From Thalassotalea sp. PS06 (GTDB taxonomy: Bacteria > Pseudomonadota > Gammaproteobacteria > Enterobacterales > Alteromonadaceae), in contig NZ_CP041638.1 of NCBI RefSeq assembly GCF_007197775.1, positions 3,162,001-3,226,000 on the forward strand: 64,000 bases of DNA, written 5' to 3'. The notes below the pieces were generated by a model. That model was not told the origin of the DNA, ran no database searches, and worked only from the letters and a program-made list of their open reading frames with translations. The position numbers and the translations under genes are program-made. Each line of letters starts with the position of its first letter. The stretch's first letter is position 1. This document shows, piece after piece, positions 44,618-53,308 of this stretch.

Positions 44618-45473
44618 GTGACCCAAGCGAATGCATCAGCTCCTGATTTTCATCATAAAAACCCTACCCATAAAGAAACCCTGTTAAAGTTTCTGGCGCT
44701 TGTTGCCCTCTTAGTCGGGTATTTCATTTACATGAGTATGAAATACGATGCTTCCACCGGATTTGGCCTGGCAATTTTAAGCTGGAGTTTTTTCGTATTA
44801 TGTACCCCAGTCGCCGATGGTGGCTTCATTCTTGCCTTTCCGATACGGTTATTAAAATGGCAACCACTCAGGTGGTCATATGGTTTGTGGCAATCGCCAT
44901 TAATCTTTACTTTTTATCGTTTAATGCCAAAACCTACGAGCTGACCTTTTTAACCAACCTGCTCAAGCAAATCCTGACCCAGCCTTACCCGTACTGGAGT
45001 ATATAAATAATCAGTGCGATGGGAACATTCCTGTCGATTTACTTTGGTGATGAAATGATGGATGTTATACCAATCCCATTAAGTTTGTGCACAACTCAGA
45101 GTTAGGGCCGAGGTTCATTTACAACATAGATTTTATTGATATAGTCATTCTATATTAATGAAATATAGGGCAGTAAATGGGCCTCTCACTAACTCCCTAC
45201 GGGTGAGTTTTAAAGGCATTTATCCTACGTTACTGATTTTGACAATGGAATAACCATTCTCTGCAATCAAAGCCTTGTCTAAAAGCCTTTAAATTCTCAC
45301 TGAGTGAGCAATAATTTAATGGGATTGGTATTACCCATCATCACCAGCGAGAAAAACATCACCAACACGGTATAAAATACCGCATCATTTTAATTCTTGG
45401 ACTCGGCGTCCTGACGGTTTTCGCTTACTACCAACTGCTCAGCACGTTAAACATCCAGATGCCTGAGAGTTAG
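44618..45473 (+). pseudogene. Broken membrane-protein gene carrying a frameshift, an in-frame stop and a MITE insertion
   Basis: The frame opened by GTG 44618 encodes KETLLKFLALVALLVGYFIYMSM... and LSWSFFVLCTPVADGGFILAFPIRLL. Near 44850-44862 (an A-run) the sense shifts by one frame and continues as KMATTQVVIWFVAIAINLYFLSFNAKTYELTF. A TAA at 45004 interrupts it, yet the same frame goes on as SAMGTFLSIYFGDEMMDV. The MITE at 45068-45330 follows, and after removing it with one target copy the frame resumes as THHHQREKHHQHGIKYRIILILGLGVLTV and stops at 45471. The ancestral product would be about 190-200 residues with four or five helices. Confidence 0.75.
45068..45330 (-). mobile_element. MITE-like inverted-repeat element, copy C (263 bp), inside a pseudogene
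   Basis: Plus-strand ends TACCAATCCCATTAAG and TTAATGGGATTGGTA, flanked by TTA at 45065-45067 and 45331-45333. Closest to copy B; it is shorter by a deletion of about 12 bases near 45240. Same orientation as copy B. Confidence 0.87.
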
Positions 45474-45483
45474 GTTCAGGAAT

Positions 45484-46596
45484 TTATAGTTCGAAGTAGT
45501 TGCTAAACAGCTTATAAAGTTCGGTGCCCTGATTTACGCTTGCCGAAGCAAAGTGCAAAATCGGGATCACGGTTTGATCCAGTGTTAGGTAATGTAAAGG
45601 ATCGGAATCTGCTTCACTATAATTGTCCATTCTTAAGATACGCGCCAGCGGCTGACCTGCGGGAAGTGGCTCGCCAAATTCTGCCAGATAATCCACCATG
45701 CCGCCCATCGGTGAGTAAAACACCTTGTAGTCTTTAAGCATGCACCCGTAGCGCACCATGGCGTCTGGAGCAAAACCATTCGCAGCAATTGCACCTTTGG
45801 CCTGTAAATAGCCCAGAATACTTTTCGCATCCACCAAGGCTTCATCTAAGTCGATCAGCTCCTGTGAGCCAAGCTCAACAGTAAAGCTTTCTTTATTGAA
45901 ATCCAGCTTTCGACCAATCGCCTGATAGGCTTGGGTTAAATCCCACCACGGGCAAAACGTCGCTTCATCAAGGGCGCCGGCAAAATCATTGGGGATTAAT
46001 ATGGTGTGTGGAATATTAAAATAACTGGCGCTATTTTTTGCGTATTCCGGGCAATATAAATGTTTCGAAGAGATAGGACCGGTATGCAGGTCGAGAACTA
46101 AATCCGCCTGCAATGCCATGCGTTGCAGTTGATAAGCAATTCTTCGTCCGGTTGTTAACCCAAAAATATTGTGGTCTAACTGCTCATCAATGTCATCTAG
46201 CATCCAGCGCCGAAATTCGCTTCGAATAGTATCGACATCGGTATCCGGATATTGCTCTACAAACTGCTTAGCAAGTTCGTCATTGAAGTGATACATCCGA
46301 TTCCAGTTAACACCGGTAATCGGGTCAAAGCGCCCAAGGGTGTACTCGCCATTTTTATGATTGCAGCCAACCGGGTTGGCATAGGGAACCAGTGTGATGT
46401 CACCGAGCAGGGTTTGCTTTTGTAATAGCTCGAGCAGCTGATAAATAACCGCATTTCCCTGAACTTCAGCGCCGTGAATATTGGCTTGGATATAAACACT
46501 CGGGCCTGTGCCCCGACCTTTTATCCGATATACAGGAACGGTCAGCTCTACGCCGCTGGCCATTTCACCGACATTTAAGATTTGTTTTTCTACCAC
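45484..46596 (-). CDS. M14-type succinylglutamate desuccinylase/aspartoacylase family deacylase
   Basis: 370 residues. The zinc ligands appear in IQANIHGAEVQGNAV (H-x-x-E) and VLDLHTGP (His), the pattern of the AstE/aspartoacylase branch of peptidase M14. A C-terminal domain with GGMVDYLAEFGEPLPAGQPLARI resembles the small beta-domain of this family. It should hydrolyse an N-acyl amino acid or similar amide. It lies 53 bp after dapA in the same direction and is therefore under the lysine riboswitch, which suggests a substrate linked to lysine or diaminopimelate metabolism. That role is inference. Confidence 0.85.
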   Translation of the reverse strand: MVEKQILNVGEMASGVELTVPVYRIKGRGTGPSVYIQANIHGAEVQGNAVIYQLLELLQKQTLLGDITLVPYANPVGCNHKNGEYTLGRFDPITGVNWNRMYHFNDELAKQFVEQYPDTDVDTIRSEFRRWMLDDIDEQLDHNIFGLTTGRRIAYQLQRMALQADLVLDLHTGPISSKHLYCPEYAKNSASYFNIPHTILIPNDFAGALDEATFCPWWDLTQAYQAIGRKLDFNKESFTVELGSQELIDLDEALVDAKSILGYLQAKGAIAANGFAPDAMVRYGCMLKDYKVFYSPMGGMVDYLAEFGEPLPAGQPLARILRMDNYSEADSDPLHYLTLDQTVIPILHFASASVNQGTELYKLFSNYFEL

Positions 46597-46649
46597 GATG
46601 AAGAGAGTCTTTATTTAGATTGAATAGGGAAGAGAGGCCTTAACTAATA

Positions 46650-47573
46650 TCAGGAAATATCAGCTAAGGCGGCTTGTTTTCGCTGCGCAGCATACCAATT
46701 ACATACGCTCTTATCGGCATCAACAATACCTTGATGTTCGGTTAGCTCCAGATGCGTCAACGGCGCGCGTAGCATTGGCGAGGCAATCATATCGCGAAGA
46801 TGCATCAAGACCTTGACCGGAATTGGGTTGGCAGCACTGAATAACGCATTCGTGGCGTTATACCAGACTGGGAACAAGGATTGGTTGTCACCGGCAACAG
46901 ACTTTTTCACATACAGGTTTGTCTCTTGCGGCCACACGTTTGAACAAACCGATACCAGACCGACAGCCCCTGCTGCGGCAAGATAAGGCATTAGTGCATC
47001 TTCACCACTATACATGGCAAGGTTAGGCGCGACTTGCCGATACGCTAAAAACTGATGAATATCGCCACTGGCTTCTTTCATTGCCCATAAATTCTTGTGT
47101 TCCGCCAGATTAGCAACGGTCTGCTCAGGAATATTTACACCACTTCTGGAAGGCACATTGTAAATCATGCAAGGATGAGCCGCAGCATCCAGTAAATTTT
47201 TAAACCAGTGGGTCTGACCGGCCACACCCGGTTTTGCGTAAAATGGTGTGCCTAACAAGTAGGCGTGAATATCAAGACGATTGCAGTGCTTGATCCAATT
47301 CAGTTGCGCTGGCAAATCGGCGCCACCGACAGCAACCATCAGAGGCACGCCAGGTTGCAGTTTGCAGACAAAATCTACGATAGTAAGTTGATCTTCCGGA
47401 GCAATAGCCAGACCTTCCCCGGTGCTGCCGAGCAACAGGATGCCGTTACCAGCTTTTGCCTGCTGACGCACTAAATTGGTCAGGCTGTCAAAATCAATTG
47501 CTCCCAGCTCATCAAAAGGCGTGACAAGTGCAGTCCATGTCGAGTAGTCAGCCAAATTAAAATTGTTGGTCAT
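46650..47573 (-). CDS. dapA: 4-hydroxy-tetrahydrodipicolinate synthase (DapA family)
   Basis: 307 residues. The TIM-barrel signature residues are present: Ser-Thr of GSTGEG at 49-54, Tyr138 and Arg143 in IYNVPSRSG, and the Schiff-base Lys166 in WAMKEASGD. It condenses pyruvate with aspartate semialdehyde, the first committed step to diaminopimelate and lysine. The lysine riboswitch in its leader supports the assignment over other members of the family. A paralog elsewhere in the genome is possible because the N-terminus is somewhat longer than the usual 292 residues. Confidence 0.88.
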   Translation of the reverse strand: MTNNFNLADYSTWTALVTPFDELGAIDFDSLTNLVRQQAKAGNGILLLGSTGEGLAIAPEDQLTIVDFVCKLQPGVPLMVAVGGADLPAQLNWIKHCNRLDIHAYLLGTPFYAKPGVAGQTHWFKNLLDAAAHPCMIYNVPSRSGVNIPEQTVANLAEHKNLWAMKEASGDIHQFLAYRQVAPNLAMYSGEDALMPYLAAAGAVGLVSVCSNVWPQETNLYVKKSVAGDNQSLFPVWYNATNALFSAANPIPVKVLMHLRDMIASPMLRAPLTHLELTEHQGIVDADKSVCNWYAAQRKQAALADIS

Positions 47574-47719
47574 AATAAACTCTTATAATGCTTCCTGGTT
47601 TCAAACGTTTTTACACGCTCGGTACATTACTGACCGCAAAAGTTTACGACGGTGCAGTCAGCAAGTCTAAATTCAATCAAAGGGAAGCTCTGGGTGTTTG
47701 CATGACAAAGGGTCACGCA

Positions 47720-47915
47720 AAGACCAGAAGCTCTCCACCATTTCAGGTGACAGCTGCCAGGATTCAGCCTGGTCAGCCGGTAGCATGATCATCAAAAATC
47801 ACTTCAACGTACGTTGCAAGTATTGCCACCTCGGCGTTAATCCCCCTCATCACCCTTCGTCGGAGTTTGATCTCCTCCGGATAATTACCTGGTTAACGCT
47901 CCTCTTCTGGCCCTC
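47720..47915 (-). ncRNA. Lysine riboswitch (L box) in the dapA leader
   Basis: On the minus strand the conserved pieces appear in the order seen in the E. coli lysC leader: GGCCAGAAGAGGAGCGTT (from 47913), then GGAGGA, TGATGAGGGGGATTAACGCC and GAGGTGG, then a P4/P5-like arm, GGCTGAATCC, CTGTCACC, and finally GGTGGAGAGCTTCTGG, which closes P1 with the first piece. Lysine binding should lower expression of dapA and the M14 gene. The expression platform lies between 47719 and 47574. It includes a hairpin TTTGCGTGAC / GTCATGCAAA and a segment CCAGAGCTTC that could compete with P1. Confidence 0.92.
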
Positions 47916-47956
47916 TGTAAGAAGGGCGAATACACATCTAAGTGTATATAAGGGCT

Positions 47957-47985
47957 ATTAAAGCACTAGATAGGTAACAATTCAA
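47957..47985 (-). promoter_or_regulatory. Candidate promoter of the riboswitch-dapA transcript
   Basis: Minus strand -35 TTGAAT (47985-47980) and -10 TTTAAT (47962-47957) with exactly 17 bases between. Transcription would begin near 47950, about 35 bases before the riboswitch. Confidence 0.5.
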
Positions 47986-48096
47986 CCGTTAAAGCCCCGA
48001 AAATACAGCCATATAACCGACATATTTGCTCTAAACTCTTTACTCTGCACAGCAAACTAAAGAAAATACCCGGCATATTCATTCAGGACATTCGGC

Positions 48097-49125
48097 ATGG
48101 CTTTATCTAACCCTTCACAATTACTGTTGCGAAATGACGATTTGCTAGAGGCAAATTCACCATTATTGGTTAATTGCCCGGATCCTGAATTTTGCCGGGA
48201 ACTACAGGCAATAAACCCCGATGCCAGCATAAGTGCTTATAACGTCAATTTTGCCGAGCACCGGAAATTATCGAAAGTGGCAAACATCCACGCCCATTTC
48301 TCCGAGTACTATCAGCGCGAAACCAAGCACGATTTGATCATCTTATATTTTCCAAAGTCCAAACATGAGTTTCAGTATTTACTGAACATGCTAGCCCCAG
48401 TGTTGCATAAAGATGGCTTAGTGTTAGTAGTTGGCGATAATAAAGGTGGGGTGAAGTCGTCACAAAAACTTGCCAGCAATATTACCCAGGCATATCAAAA
48501 GCTCGACTCTGCCAGACATTGCAGTCTGTTCTCATTTACCTTTCAGGATGATATCCCCGCATTTAATATCAAATCCTGGGTTGAATCATTTACCATTGAA
48601 AGCGGCGGTAAATCGCTAACCATTTGCCACTTGCCAGGGGTATTTAGCCGCGGTGAACTGGATAAAGGTACTGCTTTACTGCTGAACAACCTACCTCACG
48701 ATATAAAAGGTAAGGTGTTGGATTTCGGGTGTGGCGCTGGTGTGATTGGCGCTGTTATTAAAAAGCGCTTTAAGCACACAGAAATTGATATGCTTGATGT
48801 CAATGCCATGGCCATTGCCAGTGCCAGGTTAACCCTCGATGCAAACAACCTCAGCGGCAACGTATTTGCTTCCGATGGTTTATCGAACGTATCTGGGAAA
48901 TATCAATATGTGGTTTCTAACCCACCATTTCACCAAGGTATCAAAACCCACTATACGACCACGGAAACATTCCTCACTGACGTCCGTCGCTTTATGACGG
49001 TTAATGGGCAATTGACGATAGTGGCAAATAGTTTCTTAAAGTACGCGCCAATATTAAAACAACATTTTTCAAAATATGAGCTTATTGCCAATGCACAGGG
49101 CTTTAGCATCCATTATTGTAAATGA
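48097..49125 (+). CDS. rsmC: 16S rRNA (guanine1207-N2)-methyltransferase RsmC
   Basis: 342 residues with the duplicated-methyltransferase layout of RsmC: a degenerate N-terminal half (LLLRNDDLLEANSPLLVNCPDPEFCREL) and an active C-terminal half with VLDFGCGAGVIGAVI as the SAM motif and VVSNPPFHQG as the catalytic NPPF motif. Modifies G1207 of 16S rRNA. Divergent from the dapA riboswitch transcript. No ribosome site as good as AGGAGG is seen, only a weak AGGA (48085-48088). Confidence 0.9.
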   Translation: MALSNPSQLLLRNDDLLEANSPLLVNCPDPEFCRELQAINPDASISAYNVNFAEHRKLSKVANIHAHFSEYYQRETKHDLIILYFPKSKHEFQYLLNMLAPVLHKDGLVLVVGDNKGGVKSSQKLASNITQAYQKLDSARHCSLFSFTFQDDIPAFNIKSWVESFTIESGGKSLTICHLPGVFSRGELDKGTALLLNNLPHDIKGKVLDFGCGAGVIGAVIKKRFKHTEIDMLDVNAMAIASARLTLDANNLSGNVFASDGLSNVSGKYQYVVSNPPFHQGIKTHYTTTETFLTDVRRFMTVNGQLTIVANSFLKYAPILKQHFSKYELIANAQGFSIHYCK

Positions 49126-49389
49126 TCAAAATCAACCGGAAAAAGTGCTAATTTTTGGCGGGTAAAAGTGTTCAAAAGTAGCGTTTCACGGCTCTAGTTA
49201 CACTTAGTTTCAATTTGATTAACTCACTTTTAACATCTTGTTTTCTTTAATCACTACATATCATTAACCTAATCAGTGAGTTATCACTACATAGGTGACA
49301 AACATGTTGCTTTTTTGGTGTACATTTTTACAACAATTTCACCATTGTCACCGCGCTTCAATCCGATATCATACACCCAACGAATTAGC

Positions 49390-49461
49390 AGCCACGCCAA
49401 AACCAAAGGCTCAGCGGGAAAATGCGCTAATAAATGGATAAACATCTGGGCTGGCGTGGCT
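49390..49461 (+). promoter_or_regulatory. Stem-loop in the arcA leader
   Basis: AGCCACGCCA (49390-49399) pairs perfectly with TGGCGTGGCT (49452-49461), and an inner AGCG / CGCT hairpin sits between. It ends about 20 bases before the arcA ribosome site. The rest of the 366-bp gap 49126-49491 is AT-rich and probably holds promoters; no gene is seen in it. Confidence 0.45.
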
Positions 49462-49491
49462 CAACCCTATTACACATTGTTAGAGGTGGAA

Positions 49492-50214
49492 ATGATTAAA
49501 GAAGCCAACATTTTAATTATTGAAGATGAAGACGTGACTCGGTTGAGTCTACAAAACTTGTTTGAAGGTGAAGGTTACCGAACCCACCTCGCCACCAATG
49601 GTGAAGAGATCCTATCGGTGATCGAGTCACACAACATCGACCTGGTGTTAATGGATATTAATCTTCCAGGTAAAAACGGTTTGATTCTGGCGCGTGAAGT
49701 ATTGCAGAGACATCAGATTGGTTTGATGTTTGTTACCAGTCGTGACAGTGAAGTAGATAAAGTTTTAGGTCTTGAGATCGGTGCCGATGATTACATCACT
49801 AAACCGTTCAACCCGCGTGAATTAACTATTCGCGTGCGCAATCTACTTAATCGCTTAAGCCGTAGTGAAAATCATACAACGACAGCTCAAGAAGATACTT
49901 CAGTCATTCAGTTCGATAACTGGAAGCTGGATCCGAACTCGCGTCAGATGATTTCTCCACGAGGTGAGAAAATTGCTATCCCTCGTGGTGAGTACCGGGC
50001 ATTGCGCCTGTTAATGGAAAATCGTGGCAAGATCGTTTCCCGCCAGGAGTTGATCCGTCGTATGACTGGTCGCGAGCTACGCGAGAACGACCGTACCGTT
50101 GACGTAACCATTCGACGCCTGCGTAAGCATTTTGAAAGTGATGAGCAGAGCCCGGAATTTATCAACACCATTCACGGTGAAGGTTATCGCTTTGTCGGTA
50201 ACTTAGACAGCTAA
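49492..50214 (+). CDS. arcA: Aerobic respiration response regulator ArcA
   Basis: 240 residues from the ATG at 49492, preceded by AGAGGTGG; upstream in-frame codons lack a ribosome site. The receiver domain has the acidic pocket EDED at about 11-14, phospho-acceptor Asp55 in LMDINLPG and Lys in DDYITKPF. The C-terminal OmpR-type winged helix includes [53 protein letters not shown] and the ending [12 protein letters not shown]. It is ArcA-like along its whole length. ArcB is not in the window; a single-domain HPt protein gene is convergent just downstream. Confidence 0.93.
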   Translation: MIKEANILIIEDEDVTRLSLQNLFEGEGYRTHLATNGEEILSVIESHNIDLVLMDINLPGKNGLILAREVLQRHQIGLMFVTSRDSEVDKVLGLEIGADDYITKPFNPRELTIRVRNLLNRLSRSENHTTTAQEDTSVIQFDNWKLDPNSRQMISPRGEKIAIPRGEYRALRLLMENRGKIVSRQELIRRMTGRELRENDRTVDVTIRRLRKHFESDEQSPEFINTIHGEGYRFVGNLDS

Positions 50215-50273
50215 ATAAATAGCTGCAAGAAATTAGAAAGGGTCTGGGGAGACTTACTGGAGTAGCGGCAGAT

Positions 50274-50606
50274 TTAATTCAGCCACTGCTCCAGTGCCTT
50301 TAAGGCCTGGTCATTTTTAACGATTAAATTCATTAGCTGTTCTTGCAGTTCCTCAAAGTCAGCTTGCGAATACTCCAAATCACTGGAGAGTTGATATACT
50401 TCCTTAAGGCCAGTATTTCCTGAGGCAGATTTGAGTATATGGCAGTTCTCCTGCCATTGGGTGTAGCTCTGCAGCTCAATCGCCTGCTCCAGCTTTTGAA
50501 AATATTTTACTGCCTGTTCTTTATAGAGATCGACATTTTGCATGAAAGCTTCATGCCCAAGGACATCACGATACTGACTAATTAAGGTTTTATCTAATAT
50601 GTCCAT
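50274..50606 (-). CDS. HPt domain phosphotransfer protein
   Basis: 110 residues consisting of one four-helix HPt domain. The phospho-acceptor is His56 in CHILKSASGNTG, the family signature. It is not fused to a kinase, so it passes phosphate between a hybrid kinase and a response regulator. Its place next to arcA suggests it feeds ArcA, as HptA does in Shewanella where the ArcB function is split. That partner assignment is inferred from position. Confidence 0.85.
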   Translation of the reverse strand: MDILDKTLISQYRDVLGHEAFMQNVDLYKEQAVKYFQKLEQAIELQSYTQWQENCHILKSASGNTGLKEVYQLSSDLEYSQADFEELQEQLMNLIVKNDQALKALEQWLN

Positions 50607-50895
50607 AGCATTGGAATTTTGTGACTTACTAGTAAAAATCTAGCAGTTATCTGGAAAGAGGCGAGGACTTTATTCATTTCCTTGGCACGGAACGGTCAGT
50701 TTTACAGTTTTTAACCAAGCGAAACGCCCGGAAATATTGATTTTAATCGACATATGATCCAGAATACCCGACCTTTTTACTAGGGCATATAATGTAATTA
50801 CAGATTAAATGCCTTAAAGAATAATCAAGCCTTTGATTGCAGAAATTTTTTGCACTGGAAAGGCACCAAAACTGATGACAATACGCGGAGAAGTA

Positions 50896-51825
50896 ATGCC
50901 AACATCAATGCCTGATATCGCCAACCACACTAAGGCCCAAACCGAGGGTACGCTGGATCGTGTTGGTATGGGGAATATTGAAATGCCAATCATGCTGGCT
51001 GCAAAAGACGAAGCAGAACGCATGATATCGGCTCACATTGACGCATTTGTTAATTTAAAAGAACCAAAAGCGAAAGGCATTCATATGTCTCGCCTTTACT
51101 TGTTATTGGATGAACTTGCCAGTAACAACACCTTAAACTATCAGTCTTTGGTTACTTTGCTGGATGAATTTATTAGCTCTCATCACGATTTAAGTGATAC
51201 CGCTTTAGTTAAATTCCAGTTTGATTACCCAATGCGCCGCGAAGCACTTATCAGTGGTAAGTTGGGCTGGCGCGTATATCCAGTAACCATTACCGGCAAA
51301 CTGGAACAGGGTCGCTTTGATATTGAATTAGGCGTTGATATCGCTTATTCATCTACCTGTCCATGCTCTGCAGCATTAGCTCGCCAGTTGATCCAAAAAT
51401 CTTTCACTGAATCCTTTGCCGATCAAGACCAGGTTGCTGCGGAAGACGTTCATCAATGGCTTGGTACCACTCAGGGTATTGTTGCCACACCTCACAGTCA
51501 GCGCTCAATTGCAGAGATCAAAGTGAAGCTGAACAGTCAGGTAAACAATTTCCCAATCACCGATATCGTTGATACCGTGGAAAATGCGCTGCAAACACCA
51601 GTGCAGGCGGCTGTTAAACGTGAAGATGAGCAGGAATTTGCCCGCTTGAATGGTCAGAACCTAATGTTCTGTGAAGATGCTGCCCGTCGCGTACAACACG
51701 TAATGAATCAAGTCAGTGGTTATGACGATTATTGGGTGAAGATTAATCACCTGGAATCGCTACATGCCCATGATGCTGTTGCCGTTACCACCAAAGGTAT
51801 CGAGGGCGGTTACCAGCCGGAATGA
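50896..51825 (+). CDS. folE2: GTP cyclohydrolase FolE2 (type IB)
   Basis: 309 residues from the ATG at 50896 with GGAGAA just upstream; an upstream in-frame start at 50833 lacks one. Family stretches are [28 protein letters not shown], the active-site loop [12 protein letters not shown] with the conserved Cys, and [22 protein letters not shown]. It makes 7,8-dihydroneopterin triphosphate from GTP for folate or queuosine and can use metals other than zinc. In many bacteria it is induced by zinc lack. A perfect palindrome TGTAATTACA lies at 50793-50802 upstream. Confidence 0.92.
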   Translation: MPTSMPDIANHTKAQTEGTLDRVGMGNIEMPIMLAAKDEAERMISAHIDAFVNLKEPKAKGIHMSRLYLLLDELASNNTLNYQSLVTLLDEFISSHHDLSDTALVKFQFDYPMRREALISGKLGWRVYPVTITGKLEQGRFDIELGVDIAYSSTCPCSAALARQLIQKSFTESFADQDQVAAEDVHQWLGTTQGIVATPHSQRSIAEIKVKLNSQVNNFPITDIVDTVENALQTPVQAAVKREDEQEFARLNGQNLMFCEDAARRVQHVMNQVSGYDDYWVKINHLESLHAHDAVAVTTKGIEGGYQPE

Positions 51826-51852
51826 TCAAACCGGTTTGATCAACAATTCAAT

Positions 51853-51876
51853 AAGAGGTTGCTTCGGCAGCCTCTT
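51853..51876 (+). terminator. Terminator after folE2
   Basis: AAGAGGTTGC / GCAGCCTCTT with a TTCG tetraloop followed by T6, 28 bp after the stop. Confidence 0.9.
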
Positions 51877-51931
51877 TTTTTTGCAAAGTTTTTTGTCAGT
51901 TGAAAATTGTTAAGTAGGCGACAGAAAACGT

Positions 51932-52230
51932 CGCTCCGTGTGAGGTAAGCTTCGCTGAGGAAGGCGGGCGGTTTTGGCCAGGGATTGGCCTATATGCCGA
52001 AAATGCACAAGGACATGGATGTGCGCAGGTAGAATAACGCACTAATACGAGGATTTATGTAGGTAGAATAACGCACTAATACGAGGATGTATGTAGGTAG
52101 AATAACGCAGGAGCAGTTATCGAGGAGCAGTTATCGAGGAGCAGTTATCGAGGAGCAATTTTCGGTTTTGGCCAGGGATGGACTATATGCCGAAAATGCA
52201 GGAGCAATTTTCGGTGGAAGAAAAAAGCAA
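51932..52230. repeat. Non-coding tandem repeat cluster (34-bp and 14-bp units)
   Basis: A 34-bp unit beginning AGGTAGAATAACGCACTAAT occurs at 52027 and 52061 with a partial third at 52095. Then 14-bp units GAGCAGTTATCGAG follow at 52111, 52125 and 52139 and a variant at 52153. TTTTGGCCAGGGAT and TATATGCCGAAAATGCA occur twice (near 51970 and 52165). GAGGTAAGCTTCGCTG at 51942-51957 is also found at 15228-15243. The remaining gap to 52603 shows no gene that I can support. Confidence 0.8.
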
Positions 52231-52603
52231 AATCCCTTGAGTCATTCCCTGATATTACAGGGAATCTTAGCTGGAGCTCGGTGTCCCTAAAGTGCGCGGC
52301 AGAAGCATACGCTATTCCATTTATTTACTCCGTCATCCCGCGCTCCGATACCGGATATCCCTTTTGTTTGCTGAGACTTGTTTACGTAGTTCTTAAGCTC
52401 AGAGGTTGAAATAGCAGAATCACAGCACAAGAGATCCAACGCTCAGACACATGGAAAGGCAGTGCATAATAAAACAGGTGAAAATTTAAAGGCTCTAAAC
52501 CGCAACTATTACTCGTAGTAAATGGTGAAAAATAAATTCTTTGTTAAATTTAATAACTAAGAATCGAAAATCTCATCTTTTACGATGAGTCAGGAGCAAA
52601 AAA

Positions 52604-53149
52604 ATGGCGTTTAACGTAACGTTTCAGTTATCAGAGTCCGATCTCGAACACTTTCGCGCGGTCATGGAGCGAGCGCAAAGTAATGCAAGACATCATGGTG
52701 AGCAGGCGATATTAGATAACGCCAAAAGCTTAATTGAGGATGTTCATCAAAACGTGCCTGATTTCGTCAAGGAGCGTATTGAGAAACTAAAAACTCTCAT
52801 TCAGATGATTGAAGATACCGAATGGCAAATCCCAGAGGAAGAAAAGCAGGATGTGTTAAGCGCCCTGGCCTATTTCAGTGATCCTGAAGATTTGGTTCCC
52901 GATGATATCCCAGCCTTAGGGTTTCTTGATGATGCCATTATGATTGAGCTTGTTGCTTCTGATTTAAATGATGACATTGAAGCATTCCTGGAGTTTTGCA
53001 GCTATCGGGAGCGGGAAAAGGACCGCTCGTCGGAAACTATTACTAAGGACGACTGGCTCGATGCCAAGCGCCGCGAATTACATTCCCGGATGCGCCACCG
53101 ACGATCAAGCCGACGCAGTGGCGGCTCGTCATTCCGCTCAGTTTTCTAA
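52604..53149 (+). CDS. YkvA/DUF1232 family protein
   Basis: 181 residues. The DUF1232 core ALAYFSDPEDLVPDDIPALGFLDDAIMIELV is at about residues 85-115 (the family's I-P-D-x-I-P-x-L-G-x-x-D-D pattern). The N-terminal half is helical and acidic, and the C-terminus ends in an Arg/Ser-rich tail (RMRHRRSSRRSGGSSFRSVF) that may contact nucleic acid or membrane. Ribosome site AGGAG lies upstream. Function of the family is unknown. It stands alone between two repeat-rich gaps. Confidence 0.8.
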   Translation: MAFNVTFQLSESDLEHFRAVMERAQSNARHHGEQAILDNAKSLIEDVHQNVPDFVKERIEKLKTLIQMIEDTEWQIPEEEKQDVLSALAYFSDPEDLVPDDIPALGFLDDAIMIELVASDLNDDIEAFLEFCSYREREKDRSSETITKDDWLDAKRRELHSRMRHRRSSRRSGGSSFRSVF

Positions 53150-53308
53150 ACGGTTAGATTAAAGTCACGAGGCGTCGCCAGACCTGACTCGCCAACATCG
53201 ATAATTTTTTACCTTGATATCCTGTCGTAGCAGGATATGACGTTATCGGTTTTAGCAGGATATGACGCAAAGGGTTGAGTTTGTCTTGCGATCGCATGTC
53301 ACCTTTCG

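Noticed and set aside
44800..45006. A separate 68-residue membrane-protein gene
   Set aside because: Its hydrophobic sequence continues the frame of 44618 after a one-base shift, so it is read as part of the pseudogene.
47588..47961. Plus-strand open frames opposite the dapA leader
   Set aside because: This DNA is the lysine riboswitch and its expression platform on the minus strand; conserved L-box pieces explain the sequence.
49276..49491. 72-residue N-terminal extension of ArcA
   Set aside because: No ribosome site at the upstream start, ArcA family length is met from 49492, and the extension region folds as a leader stem-loop.
52087..52290. 67-residue open frame
   Set aside because: Lies wholly in the 34-bp and 14-bp tandem repeats; repetitive translation, no supporting ribosome site.
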